From positions 1-49,882 of the forward strand of contig JACPMA010000012.1 of the NCBI GenBank assembly GCA_016186205.1: a DNA stretch of 49,882 bases, given 5' to 3'. Below the pieces are notes generated by a model that saw only the letters and a list, made by a program, of their open reading frames with translations, was not told where the DNA came from and ran no database searches. Of the stretch, positions 15,429-24,026 are shown piece after piece. The translations under genes and the position numbers were made by a program. Every line of letters starts with the position of its first letter. Position 1 is the stretch's first letter. This DNA comes from Candidatus Peregrinibacteria bacterium. GTDB taxonomy: Bacteria > Patescibacteriota > Gracilibacteria > UBA1369 > UM-FILTER-53-11.

Positions 15429-17841
15429 CGACGATATTCACCAATTTATCCGGCACAAAAATTTCTTTGAGCCGTTTTTTATCTTTTGTATGAACTTGAA
15501 CAGATGCCTGTTGCAAGGCCAATTTTACTGCATCTTCTTTTGAAATTCCGATATCTGCTTTCGCTCTGGCGCGCACTTTTCCATTCACTTGAATCACCAA
15601 CTCAAAAGTATCGGCTTTCAAATATTTTGCATCGAATTTCGGCCAGCCTGCATCAAAAATACTTGGAATAGATTGCTTCGCTCCGCTCGCAATGACATAA
15701 AGATATTCCCATGATTCTTCGGCAAGGTGGGGGGCGAATGGCGCCAAAATCTGCACAAACAACTTTTTGGCGCTTAAAGACATTCCGTCTTTGTATGCCA
15801 AATTCACAAGTTCCATCATGGCTGCAAGCGCAGTGTTGAAATGAAATGCCTGAATATCTTCCGTGACTTTTTTGATGGTGCCATGGAGACGCCGCGTGAG
15901 TTCCTCCGTATCTTTTGCCGCGTGCTTTCCGGCAACCAAATTCCATGCGCGGTCTGCAAAACGCGCGATTCCGGTGATACCGCGATCATTCCAATCCCCT
16001 CCCTCGGTAAAAGGCCCCATAAACATCATGTACATGCGGAAAACATCGCTTCCGTATTTTTCCACAAATTCATCCGGTGAAACAACATTCCCTTTAGATT
16101 TACTCATTTTAGCGCCATCTTTTGTAATGAGTCCTTGATGCACCAACCGCTTGAACGGCTCTGCTTTTCGATCGTTCATGAGAGCCTTATGAATGAACCG
16201 CGCATATAACAAATGCATGCACGCATGTTCCGGACCGCCAACATACATATCCACCGGCATCCATTTTTTGTTGATTGCCGGATCAAACGGCCGCGCCTCA
16301 TCATGCGAATCGAGGTACCGCAAAAAATACCAACTTGAATCAACAAACGTATCCATGGTATCCACTTCGCGCTCGGCAGAACCGCCGCACTTTGGGCATT
16401 TCGTTTTCACAAAAGAATCAACACTCGCGAGCGGCGCCTTGCCTTTAGGCTTATAATCCACGTCTTTTTCCGGCAACAACACCGGCAAATCTTTTTCCGG
16501 CACCGGAACATCCCCGCATTTTTTGCAGCGCACAATCGGAATCGGCGCTCCCCAATACCGCTGACGGGAAAGCAGCCAATCGCGCAACCGATAAATCACA
16601 ACTCTCTTCCCCCATCCTTTTTCTTCCAAATGATCCATGATTTTCACGGTGGCTTTATGAATATTCATACCATCGAGAAAATCGCTGTTCACCATAACGC
16701 CTTCTTCTTCTTGCACTTGCTCCGGCCGAGTGATTTCCGACTTATCCCCGTCCGGCCCGATCACTACGCGAATAACGTCTAGCCCCATAGCTTTTGCAAA
16801 TTCAAAATCGCGCAGATCGTGCCCTGGCACGCCGACTACATTTCCCGTACCGACCGTCGCCAACACAAAATCGCCGACATAAATCGGCATTTTTCGACCA
16901 TTCAAATTATTCACCGCATACCAACCTGTAAAAACGCCTGTCTTTTTGCGACCCTCGCTCATACGCTCGAGCTCGGTTTTCTTCGCCGTCTCATCTACAT
17001 ACGCCTTTACCTCCTTTTTTTTAGGAAACACATCTAAATTTTCAGTAACAAACAAACTGTCCGGCGCAACTACGATAAATGTGGCTCCGAAATTAGTATC
17101 CGGCCGCGTTGTAAAAACGCTTATTTTCTTATCCGCGCCTTCGATTTCATAATCGATGTTTATCCCTTCCTTACGTCCAATCCAATGCACCTGCATTGCC
17201 AATGTTTTTTCAGGCCACTCAAGACCTCTATGATTCAAAAGATCTTCCGCATAATCGGTAATCTTAAAAAACCACTGCGTAAGATCTTTCTGTATAACAG
17301 TCGTATCGCACCGCTCGCACAACCCCTCTTTCACCTGCTCATTCGCCAAAACTGTTTGGCAGCTGCCGCACCAATTCACCGGCGCTTCTTTGCGGTACGC
17401 AAGGCCTTTTTTGAAAAGCTCCAAAAACACCCACTGCGTCCACTTATAATAATCCGGATGGCTCGTATTTACTTCCTTGCTCCAATCATACATCGTGCCG
17501 ATGCGGCCTAACTGCTGCCGCATATAACTGATATTTTTCTCCGTGCTTTCTTTTGGTGCTACTCCGGTTTTAATCGCATAATTTTCCGCAGGCAAACCGA
17601 AGGCGTCGTATCCCATGGGCTCAAAAACATTAAAACCCTGCATGCGCATGAAGCGCGCATATGAATCAACCGGCGCGAAATTATACCAATGACCGATGTG
17701 AAGTTTGTCGCCGGATGGATATGGAAACATCACGAGGCAGTAAAATTTCGGCTTTTTGCTATTAAGATCGATTTCGTAGAGCTTTTTTGATTCCCAAATT
17801 TTCTGCCACTTTTGTTCGATTTTTTTTGCGCCGTATCTCAT
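15421..17841 (-). CDS. leuS: Leucyl-tRNA synthetase with a repeat-derived insertion
   Basis: Charges tRNA-Leu. The 806-residue class I synthetase shows the HIGH-type motif KLHIGHWYN (~40-48), a zinc-binding CGSC...CERC region, the editing-domain motif FTTRPDTNFGATF and GHDLRDFEFA, and KMSKSKGNV. The C-terminal domain ends with the typical VIQVNGKVRARAKADI. Between LAEESWEYLY and the following DAGWPKFD lies VIASGAKQS (residues ~716-724), encoded by a dispersed-repeat unit. The frame remains open, so the enzyme is presumably active with a loop insertion. It converges on the prepilin gene. Confidence 0.97.
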   Translation of the reverse strand: MRYGAKKIEQKWQKIWESKKLYEIDLNSKKPKFYCLVMFPYPSGDKLHIGHWYNFAPVDSYARFMRMQGFNVFEPMGYDAFGLPAENYAIKTGVAPKESTEKNISYMRQQLGRIGTMYDWSKEVNTSHPDYYKWTQWVFLELFKKGLAYRKEAPVNWCGSCQTVLANEQVKEGLCERCDTTVIQKDLTQWFFKITDYAEDLLNHRGLEWPEKTLAMQVHWIGRKEGINIDYEIEGADKKISVFTTRPDTNFGATFIVVAPDSLFVTENLDVFPKKKEVKAYVDETAKKTELERMSEGRKKTGVFTGWYAVNNLNGRKMPIYVGDFVLATVGTGNVVGVPGHDLRDFEFAKAMGLDVIRVVIGPDGDKSEITRPEQVQEEEGVMVNSDFLDGMNIHKATVKIMDHLEEKGWGKRVVIYRLRDWLLSRQRYWGAPIPIVRCKKCGDVPVPEKDLPVLLPEKDVDYKPKGKAPLASVDSFVKTKCPKCGGSAEREVDTMDTFVDSSWYFLRYLDSHDEARPFDPAINKKWMPVDMYVGGPEHACMHLLYARFIHKALMNDRKAEPFKRLVHQGLITKDGAKMSKSKGNVVSPDEFVEKYGSDVFRMYMMFMGPFTEGGDWNDRGITGIARFADRAWNLVAGKHAAKDTEELTRRLHGTIKKVTEDIQAFHFNTALAAMMELVNLAYKDGMSLSAKKLFVQILAPFAPHLAEESWEYLYVIASGAKQSIPSIFDAGWPKFDAKYLKADTFELVIQVNGKVRARAKADIGISKEDAVKLALQQASVQVHTKDKKRLKEIFVPDKLVNIVVN
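15671..15695 (-). repeat. Dispersed GAGCGGAGCGAAGC repeat inside leuS
   Basis: The minus strand at 15695-15671 carries the 25-nt unit built around GCGAGCGGAGCGAAGC, known from memory as a very common dispersed intergenic repeat in many bacterial genomes, whose translation VIASGAKQS recurs in annotated proteins. Here it is read in frame within leuS. Confidence 0.75.
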
Positions 17842-17886
17842 AAATAACAGGAATATGATACCCCGAGTTGCGCTATCTGTCTAATT

Positions 17887-18360
17887 ATGATAAAATGTAA
17901 TGAAGTTTTTACGGACCTCCTTATGGATCTTCCAACTATTCTTCCAATTTTGAAGCGAATTCCACTCTTTGCGGATTTAACAGAAGAGGAGCATCGCGAA
18001 ATCATCAATAATATTGTCCTGAACTATTATCCGGTGGGCTATGTTTTTTTTCATGAAGGCGATCCGGACGGCTCCATGTTTATTATAAAACACGGCATGG
18101 TGAAGATTTCACGCAAAGACAAATTTTCCGGCGAAGACAAAGAAGTTGCTGTTTTATCCGATAATGATTTTTTTGGAGAGATGGCGCTTGTTTTGAATGA
18201 TAAACGCAATGCGGCCGCAACCGCTATCGGCGAATGCGAAGTTTTTCAGCTTAAAAAGGAAGATTTTATGAAGCTGCTCGAATCGAGCCCGACCATGGCC
18301 AATAAAATTTCAAATGAATTTCTTAGCCGCGTTAAAAAAAATAACAAAACCACAATATGA
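17887..18360 (+). CDS. Cyclic nucleotide-binding-domain protein without DNA-binding domain
   Basis: The 157-residue product is essentially one CRP-type cNMP-binding beta-roll: IPLFADLTEEEHREI at the start, a beta-barrel with FHEGDPDGSMFIIKHG, and a phosphate-binding cassette FGEMALVLNDKRNAAA. No helix-turn-helix follows. A second in-frame ATG at 17923 (MDLPTIL) fits the domain edge and may be the true start. It overlaps the next gene by 4 bp (ATGA). Stand-alone CNB proteins often act as regulatory partners; the ligand is unknown. Confidence 0.85.
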   Translation: MIKCNEVFTDLLMDLPTILPILKRIPLFADLTEEEHREIINNIVLNYYPVGYVFFHEGDPDGSMFIIKHGMVKISRKDKFSGEDKEVAVLSDNDFFGEMALVLNDKRNAAATAIGECEVFQLKKEDFMKLLESSPTMANKISNEFLSRVKKNNKTTI

Positions 18361-20426
18361 AAAAACATATTCACTATATTATTCTCGTTGGCCCTATCGT
18401 TCTTGTTGCGGTAGCTGTTTTGGTAAAAGTTTCATCTGCCGTATTACTCAATATAAGAATTTCACCTGATAGTGGCAGCCGAACAATCTGTACATACAAA
18501 GACACAAGCATGGCAGAAAATGTTACGGCAGGTTGCGATGAGGCCGACACGACACGCATCGCCTGCAAAGGCATGGAAGATATACTGTGCAGTTATCAAG
18601 GCGGATTTCAAATGTGCATTGAAAACAAAGGCGACTACAACTCAAAAGAAGAAGCTTGCGGCAAATACGCGGTGACTATCGCGGGCGAAGCTGCGCCATT
18701 GGTTTCCGCAACATTTGAATCGCCTGACGAATCGAGGAGTATTTGCAGTAATATGGAATTTACGTCTTATAATCCTCCCAATACAAGATCTGAATGCAGT
18801 GGTGACTTTGCAGGATCATATATTGCTTGCAGCGGAGAAAACGATAAAATATGCAAACGTGTTGATGGCGAGGGATCACGAAATACCCACTACGGCTGCA
18901 CTCAATTCGAAAGCTGCGAATTACTTTTGGGAAAATCCTATCCGTCTAGGCCGGTTACGGAAATCACTGACACCGTATGGGTGAAATACGACGGAATAAG
19001 CGGTGTACAGCTCGACAGAAAATGTAAAAAAACTTTTATCACAAACGATGAAGAAAAACGAAGGCTAACGGGAAAAACCTACACAACAAAACAAGCGTGC
19101 GAAGACGCATCAACATCGACAATAGCTGTATCTGGCGATGCTTCATGCACCGCAGATGTATGGTCATGCGGCACATGGAATTCCTGTTCGGCAGAAGGAA
19201 GCCAGACGCGCACATGCACCCTTACATACGACTGCAAAAATACGGATCAACCGTCAAAACCAACGGAAACAAAATCCTGCACTGCTCCAGAACCAAAGCC
19301 GGAACCCGAACCGCAGTCAAAAGATCAGTGTCCGCGAAAACCAGATCCAGCAAAAGGCACCGGAGAGCCGGCAGCTCTTCCTGCAGGAACGGAAATAAAA
19401 GCTGTTCCAAGTTATTATCTGTGGGGATGCTATTCCCAGCCGGATAAAAGCGCGAATGCATCTTGTACGGCACAGGCTGTAAAAAGAACAGGAAATGCCA
19501 CATCTCCGTGCGTGTACGGACAAGAAAGCATCATTTGTCCGGCAAAAGGAACAGCATATAAAGAAGGAAATTTCTTGAAGTGTGCGCCGGTGAAATTGCC
19601 AAAGAATGAAGGAAAGAAAGATGACGATAAAACGCCGGAGCCAACCATCATCACACAAACCGTGGAAAGAATTGTAACGGTCGAAGTACCTTCAGATACG
19701 AGCGTAACACGTCCGGGAGTAGTTACTGCCGAAAGCTGTAAAACCTATAAAGAAGAGGTTGATGAAAAAGTCGTAGCTCAAGGGGATGCATTCCTCAATG
19801 CGGCGGATGCGGCATTTAAATCAACCGCTGTGAATAATCCGGCGTTTAAAAAAGTGTTTTATGAAATGCTTAAAGAAAGCGCTAAAAAATCCCGCAAGCT
19901 CCAAAAGTTGGTGAATGCGCAAACTTGCAATACGGAGTCGGTAAATGAAATTCACTCGACTGTAAAAGATTTTGAAGGCGGCGAGCTTGAAAGAGTGAAA
20001 CAAACGCTATCGTTCATCGATAAAGAAAAAAAAGTGCAGAATCAATACGTCGGCATAAACGCAGATTTTAAATGGATTGAAAATTTTGCGAAATCATTGA
20101 AGTCGGATTCTCCGCAGCAAAAATTATTTACGGAGGAATTCAAAGCATTTGAGCTGATAAAAATCGATTTACAGGACATACTTAACGCCGAAAAGGAAGG
20201 AAAGGTATTTGGCTTTGAGGTCGAGGCAATCGCGCAGCAAACTTCGGAGCTTCGCAAAAATATCGAAGGCAAAGCAACTGCGTTTGCATCCAAAGGAAGC
20301 ACTGACTCGAAAAAAACAGTGAAAAAGGCCGCTAAGAAAACGAAAAAAACCGCCAAGAAATCTTCAAAGAAGAAATCGACCAAGAAATCAACGAAAAAAA
20401 CTACTAAGAAAACAATCGAAAAATAA
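18357..20426 (+). CDS. Large secreted Cys-rich protein with TSP1-like repeat and polybasic tail
   Basis: A 689-residue protein of unknown function. The N terminus has one signal/anchor helix (residues ~7-28). The region ~40-260 contains many Cys in paired units (SRTICTYKDTSM and SRSICSNMEFTS are related). A thrombospondin type 1-like unit follows at ~260-310 (CTADVWSCGTWNSCSAEGS), then a Pro/Glu-Pro linker, a second Cys-rich stretch, a predicted helical region (~460-650), and a C-terminal tail of ~45 residues made almost only of Lys, Thr, Ser and Ala (KKTVKKAAKKTKKTAKK). It overlaps the CNB-domain gene by 4 bp. It may be a surface protein whose basic tail binds DNA or anionic polymers. Confidence 0.75.
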   Translation: MKKHIHYIILVGPIVLVAVAVLVKVSSAVLLNIRISPDSGSRTICTYKDTSMAENVTAGCDEADTTRIACKGMEDILCSYQGGFQMCIENKGDYNSKEEACGKYAVTIAGEAAPLVSATFESPDESRSICSNMEFTSYNPPNTRSECSGDFAGSYIACSGENDKICKRVDGEGSRNTHYGCTQFESCELLLGKSYPSRPVTEITDTVWVKYDGISGVQLDRKCKKTFITNDEEKRRLTGKTYTTKQACEDASTSTIAVSGDASCTADVWSCGTWNSCSAEGSQTRTCTLTYDCKNTDQPSKPTETKSCTAPEPKPEPEPQSKDQCPRKPDPAKGTGEPAALPAGTEIKAVPSYYLWGCYSQPDKSANASCTAQAVKRTGNATSPCVYGQESIICPAKGTAYKEGNFLKCAPVKLPKNEGKKDDDKTPEPTIITQTVERIVTVEVPSDTSVTRPGVVTAESCKTYKEEVDEKVVAQGDAFLNAADAAFKSTAVNNPAFKKVFYEMLKESAKKSRKLQKLVNAQTCNTESVNEIHSTVKDFEGGELERVKQTLSFIDKEKKVQNQYVGINADFKWIENFAKSLKSDSPQQKLFTEEFKAFELIKIDLQDILNAEKEGKVFGFEVEAIAQQTSELRKNIEGKATAFASKGSTDSKKTVKKAAKKTKKTAKKSSKKKSTKKSTKKTTKKTIEK

Positions 20427-20429
20427 AAT

Positions 20430-20963
20430 ATGAATCCTCTTTTTCTAGCTCATCTCATAGCAGATTTTTTACTCCAGCCAAAATGGCTTGTTGAGTGGAA
20501 AGAAAAAAACCGAGGCGGCATCGTAATTCATGCAGCGATTCACGCGCTTATAATGGTAGCAGTCCTGATTCCGCGCAGATTCGATCTTTTTACAGTCGTT
20601 GCCGCTATCGCGCTCCTCCACGGATTCATCGATTTTCTTAAAATCCGCTACCAAGCAAACAAAAAGAACTTTGAGCTCTTTTTTCTGGCCGATCAATTAG
20701 CGCATCTTGCCGTAATGATAGCTGCGAGCTTTTTCCTCTCTTATATACCAGCTTTTTGGACCCAAGAAGCCGGCCGGCTCGTTTTCGTCATTTTCCTGAT
20801 ATTCAGCTTTGGTGTTGCGTGGTGGAATTTATCGCATCTTGAAAAATTTCCGCTCAAAACTTTTGCGGAGAGATTATCGCGATTTGCATTGCTCGTCGCC
20901 ATATTCGCCCTCTTCACTATACCGTCTCTACTACTTTCATCTTCATTTTGCTCCTGGCTTTGA
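20430..20963 (+). CDS. DUF3307-family membrane protein
   Basis: A 177-residue protein with five or six hydrophobic helices. The opening LAHLIADFLLQPKWLVEWK and the internal HGFIDFLKIRYQ...FLADQLAHL match the DUF3307 pattern (HxxxDFxxQ...H...D.....DQ.xH). Function is unknown; family members occur in several bacterial contexts. It starts 3 bp after the preceding gene, and its final 47 bp overlap the end of convergent hpf. Confidence 0.75.
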   Translation: MNPLFLAHLIADFLLQPKWLVEWKEKNRGGIVIHAAIHALIMVAVLIPRRFDLFTVVAAIALLHGFIDFLKIRYQANKKNFELFFLADQLAHLAVMIAASFFLSYIPAFWTQEAGRLVFVIFLIFSFGVAWWNLSHLEKFPLKTFAERLSRFALLVAIFALFTIPSLLLSSSFCSWL

Positions 20964-21282
20964 TGCTTCTGTGGCCTCGGCGCGCCAAAGATACAGACTT
21001 TTTAAGCTGCATATCCAGGCGGTCTTTCGCCAAATCAACTGCTTTCATAATTGTATGGCTGGCCTCGCGAGCCAAGAGCGTTTCACTCGGCAATTTCATT
21101 GTAAGCTCAACATCATAGGCGGAATGCTTCTGAAATTTTTCTCCTTTAACCTGAAGTTTTACCCCGTCTTCCGGAAAACGCGAAACGATTTTTTCGAATT
21201 TCGACGCTTTTGAGAAAAAATATTCCCGAAGTTCTTTTTGCTCCCCTTGAGCCATGTTCTTAAAAAAGAAATTTGTCTCCAT
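20917..21282 (-). CDS. hpf: Ribosome hibernation-promoting factor / RaiA-like
   Basis: The 121-residue product matches the short S30AE family: the N-terminal strand-helix region, then VKLQVKGEKF, the central YDVELTMKLPSETLLA and the helical HTIMKAVDLAKDRLDMQLKK. These proteins bind the 30S decoding centre and stabilise idle ribosomes. The long-form dimerisation domain is absent. The gene overlaps the DUF3307 gene by 47 bp. Confidence 0.85.
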   Translation of the reverse strand: METNFFFKNMAQGEQKELREYFFSKASKFEKIVSRFPEDGVKLQVKGEKFQKHSAYDVELTMKLPSETLLAREASHTIMKAVDLAKDRLDMQLKKSVSLARRGHRSIKARSKMKMKVVETV

Positions 21283-21310
21283 AGGATAATAGTGATTAAG
21301 AGATGAAGGA

Positions 21311-22123
21311 CTACTTAGGGCTTTTTATTGTAGTTCTTTTACGCAAAAAGATCAATCCAAAGAGACCTCCAAAAAACAAAGCAAAACTCATCACTTGTGC
21401 GGCGCGCAGCGGACCGAGATAAAGACTGTCGGTTCTTATGCCTTCAATAAAGAAACGGCCGAAAGAATACCAAAGAAGATAGGCGAAGAAGATGATACCG
21501 GAGGGTTGAGGGTTTAGGATTGAGGGTCTAGGGTGAAGTTTCCTCGTCAAAAATACAAGGAACAAAAATCCAAGCAAATTCCATAAAGATTCGTATAGAA
21601 ACGTCGGATGAAAATAGGAGAAATCGAGGTACTGCTCCGGCCGGTTTTCTTCAGGAATAAACAATTTCCACGGCAAATTTGTTGGCCGGCCGAACGCTTC
21701 GCTATTGAAAAAATTTCCCCAGCGGCCGAGCGCCTGTGCAAGCAGAATGCCAGGCATCATGATGTCGGCAAAAAGAAGCCAGCGGATTTTCTTTCGCCAA
21801 ACAAAAATACTGTAAGCAAGAACACCGCCGATAAGAGCTCCGTGAATCGCGAGTCCTCCCTTCCAAATTTGAAGAATTTCCGCAGGATGCGCCCAAAAAT
21901 AGGAAAAATTAAAAATTACGTAATACAGCCGCGCACCAAGAACTCCGCTTAAAATCAACCAAAACGCCATGTCGTCAACAGGCTTGGAATCCATATGGCG
22001 GCGCTTTAACTCCAGCATGATATACCCATAACACAGTAAAATGCCGACGCCGATAATAACGCCGTACCAATGAATCGTGAGCGGACCGAACGTTAAAGCG
22101 ATGGCACCGGGAGATTGAAACAC
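21311..22123 (-). CDS. lgt: Prolipoprotein diacylglyceryl transferase
   Basis: Transfers diacylglyceryl from phosphatidylglycerol to the lipobox Cys of prolipoproteins in the membrane. The 270-residue protein has about seven helices and the Lgt signature GRWGNFFNSEAFGRPT, preceded by GGLAIHGALIGG (essential His) and followed by HPTFLYESLWN. The start is GTG at 22123. Several lipobox proteins in the window (5237, 39597, 42800, 45484) are its likely substrates. Confidence 0.97.
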   Translation of the reverse strand: MFQSPGAIALTFGPLTIHWYGVIIGVGILLCYGYIMLELKRRHMDSKPVDDMAFWLILSGVLGARLYYVIFNFSYFWAHPAEILQIWKGGLAIHGALIGGVLAYSIFVWRKKIRWLLFADIMMPGILLAQALGRWGNFFNSEAFGRPTNLPWKLFIPEENRPEQYLDFSYFHPTFLYESLWNLLGFLFLVFLTRKLHPRPSILNPQPSGIIFFAYLLWYSFGRFFIEGIRTDSLYLGPLRAAQVMSFALFFGGLFGLIFLRKRTTIKSPK

Positions 22124-22187
22124 ATAATTAGTATACAGTATTTTGGGTTGCTGGAATTTTGTTTTTCTATTAAACTCACAACCTTAT

Positions 22188-23663
22188 ATGGGACTAGACG
22201 ATCAAAGCAAACCGCTTGAGGGGGGGGTTGCACTAACAGCATCTGCTGACCCGGATGCTGTAAGAAAAGCAGAAAGAGCCGCGGAACTAGCACGTCTCAC
22301 GGCAGGGTTTGAGGCACGCATGGCTATACGTCCTGATGCGCCGACGCCGACTGCCACGGCAGAAGTGCTTTTTGAACCAAAACCGCTCGAAAGAACTGAA
22401 GCGCTCTCCACACTCGCAGAAGCGCGAGAACTTTTAACAGGATCGCGAAAACTGGAATATTTTGAAACCGCAAGCGGCTGGGACAAACTGAAATTAAAAG
22501 GTTTGCCGGATTACGGCCAAGCGCTTAATTTTTTGCGTGGAATATTACCCACGCTGAAAAGCAAGAAAGAAAGAATTGATGTAGTACTTCTGCAAGCTAT
22601 GGCGGATGCGGACGCAGGACAAAACGCTATCATTTGTTTGCTGCAGTGGCTCTATTTAAAAGAACATTTTCCGTGGACTCAAAATGATCTCACTGAAGAT
22701 GAAAGAAAAACCCTCGATGCAGCAGAAAAAGCCATTCAAAGGATTTTTGCAGCCATACCACATGCATCTGGCGTGTTTCTTGGGATGGCAGATCAACATT
22801 GTGATATGACGGTTGGTACTGCGGCTCTACTTGCGAATTCGCGTGGCATGCCGGGTTTTAGCGATGAACGTTTATTGCAGGAAACAGCATTTACCGGGAA
22901 TAGTTTCCAGCATTCATGCCAATGGCTTTGTTTAGAACCGGAGGATATTGAGGAAATGCGGCGCGGCGATATGCGTGTTCTTGATCTCGGGTGCGGCTTG
23001 AGCGATTTTTCTCATGCGCTTCGGCAGCGCGGCGTTGGAAATACTTTTACCATGGATGAATTATCGATAAGAGAACTCATGAATAAAGTGCAGCGGATGA
23101 ACCCGGCCGTGAGAAGAGCTCTTCGACTTGACGAAGTTTTGGCTAAGTTTGAAGCAGCAGGTGGCGCGGTGCAGCTCGAATCATTTCATATAAAAAGCAA
23201 AAGCGAAGATGCCCACAAAAGACGTGAAGGGCATTTTGACAGAATTTTTGCGGTTGACTCAATTACGCAACCGGCGCTCTGCCCCGTCTACCGACGCAAC
23301 CCAATGGCTTTTTGGAGGAATATGAACGGACCGCTGCGCGCACTTTCTCCGAAGCAAGGTGAACTTCGCTGCACCACAAATCCTTATATTCTCTATAGCC
23401 AAACGGACATGGAGGCTTATTGGCTGCCGTTTTTGCTGGCTATGCGGGCCGGCGGTTTTGAAATTCCTGGCGCGTACGATCGCGAAGGCAAATTTTCCTT
23501 TGAACAATTTATGAATCGCTATGTCCGCTGGAAACCAGACAGACCGCCGGCGCTCCGCGTGCGAAGACATGCTGCTTCAAATCCAGACACTGCTGACCGC
23601 TTTATGCAAAAAGCTCTTGCCAAAGGCGCGTCGCTGGAAAAAATATGCGCGGAAATTTCATAG
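22188..23663 (+). CDS. Methyltransferase-like protein with long N-terminal region
   Basis: The frame opens at 22143, but ATG 22188 (MGLDDQSKP) is the better start because the extra 15 residues are not protein-like. Of 491 residues, the first ~255 are mostly helical and unrecognised. A class I SAM-binding motif I follows, RVLDLGCGLSDFSHAL (~264-279), then an acidic-loop candidate TFTMDELSI and a post-II region GHFDRIFAVDSI. The last ~100 residues contain FEQFMNRYVRWKP. The substrate is unknown. The gene is divergent from lgt. Confidence 0.6.
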   Translation: MGLDDQSKPLEGGVALTASADPDAVRKAERAAELARLTAGFEARMAIRPDAPTPTATAEVLFEPKPLERTEALSTLAEARELLTGSRKLEYFETASGWDKLKLKGLPDYGQALNFLRGILPTLKSKKERIDVVLLQAMADADAGQNAIICLLQWLYLKEHFPWTQNDLTEDERKTLDAAEKAIQRIFAAIPHASGVFLGMADQHCDMTVGTAALLANSRGMPGFSDERLLQETAFTGNSFQHSCQWLCLEPEDIEEMRRGDMRVLDLGCGLSDFSHALRQRGVGNTFTMDELSIRELMNKVQRMNPAVRRALRLDEVLAKFEAAGGAVQLESFHIKSKSEDAHKRREGHFDRIFAVDSITQPALCPVYRRNPMAFWRNMNGPLRALSPKQGELRCTTNPYILYSQTDMEAYWLPFLLAMRAGGFEIPGAYDREGKFSFEQFMNRYVRWKPDRPPALRVRRHAASNPDTADRFMQKALAKGASLEKICAEIS

Positions 23664-23780
23664 GGCGCATTGATTTTTTTTCTCGAATTTCAATAAGGGT
23701 TTTTTGTTTTATACAAAGCTTAAATCCGCCAAAGCAGATTTCAGTTGTCATAAAAAGTTTAGAAAAATTTCATCTTGTTG

Positions 23781-23789
23781 TGCTATACG
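23781..23789 (+). promoter_or_regulatory. Extended -10 element before the tRNA-like gene
   Basis: TGCTATACG is an extended -10 (TGnTATACG) 18 bp upstream of the tRNA-like 5' end. No good -35 is seen. Confidence 0.35.
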
Positions 23790-23806
23790 CTTAGCGCCAA
23801 TAGCAT

Positions 23807-23877
23807 TGGGACGGTCAATGGTGACAACCAGGGGTTGGTACCCTGGCAGGCGGGTTCGATCCCCGTCGTCTCAACCA
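23807..23877 (+). tRNA. tRNA-like gene, anticodon UGG by geometry (Pro), or degenerate tRNA-Gln
   Basis: A 71-nt cloverleaf can be drawn: acceptor TGGGACG with CGTCTCA (one G-U), T arm GCGGG-TTCGATC-CCCGT, an encoded A-CCA end, and an anticodon arm CAGGG-GTTGGTA-CCCTG that gives UGG after U33. The D arm is only GTC-AATGGT-GAC, and positions 8-9 appear to be missing. Position 37 is U rather than the G usual in tRNA-Pro. The acceptor and T arm resemble bacterial tRNA-Gln, which suggests a tRNA-Gln that lost bases in the D and anticodon arms. An 8-bp inverted repeat (GCCAATAG / CTATTGGC) flanks it. Gene or decayed relic cannot be settled by eye. Confidence 0.6.
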
Positions 23878-23887
23878 CTATTGGCAT

Positions 23888-23918
23888 ATAAAAAAGAAGC
23901 CAAGAGCTTCTTTTTTAT
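23888..23918 (+). terminator. Rho-independent terminator after the tRNA-like gene
   Basis: A perfect 13-bp stem (23888-23900 with 23906-23918), loop CAAGA, with A-rich 5' arm and T-rich 3' arm. It can work in both directions. Confidence 0.8.
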
Positions 23919-23931
23919 TGGGTGCGATTTT

Positions 23932-23950
23932 CCCGTCGTCTCAACCACTA
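23932..23950 (+). repeat. Second copy of the tRNA-like 3' end (19 bp)
   Basis: CCCGTCGTCTCAACCACTA at 23932-23950 is identical to 23862-23880, which spans the tRNA 3' acceptor strand, CCA and three flanking bases. The copies are 70 bp apart. Such tRNA-3'-end duplications are typical of integrase attachment sites; no integrase is seen nearby. Confidence 0.7.
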
Positions 23951-24026
23951 GCTTTCTATTTCAAAGGTGGTGAGCTAGAACCACTGTTTATATTTTAGCA
24001 TTTTTGACTAAAAAGTAAACAAAAAA

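Noticed and set aside
23807-23877. tmRNA 3' domain, because of the D-arm-poor cloverleaf
   Set aside because: The 5' and 3' acceptor strands are only 71 nt apart, with an anticodon arm and no tag-reading frame between.
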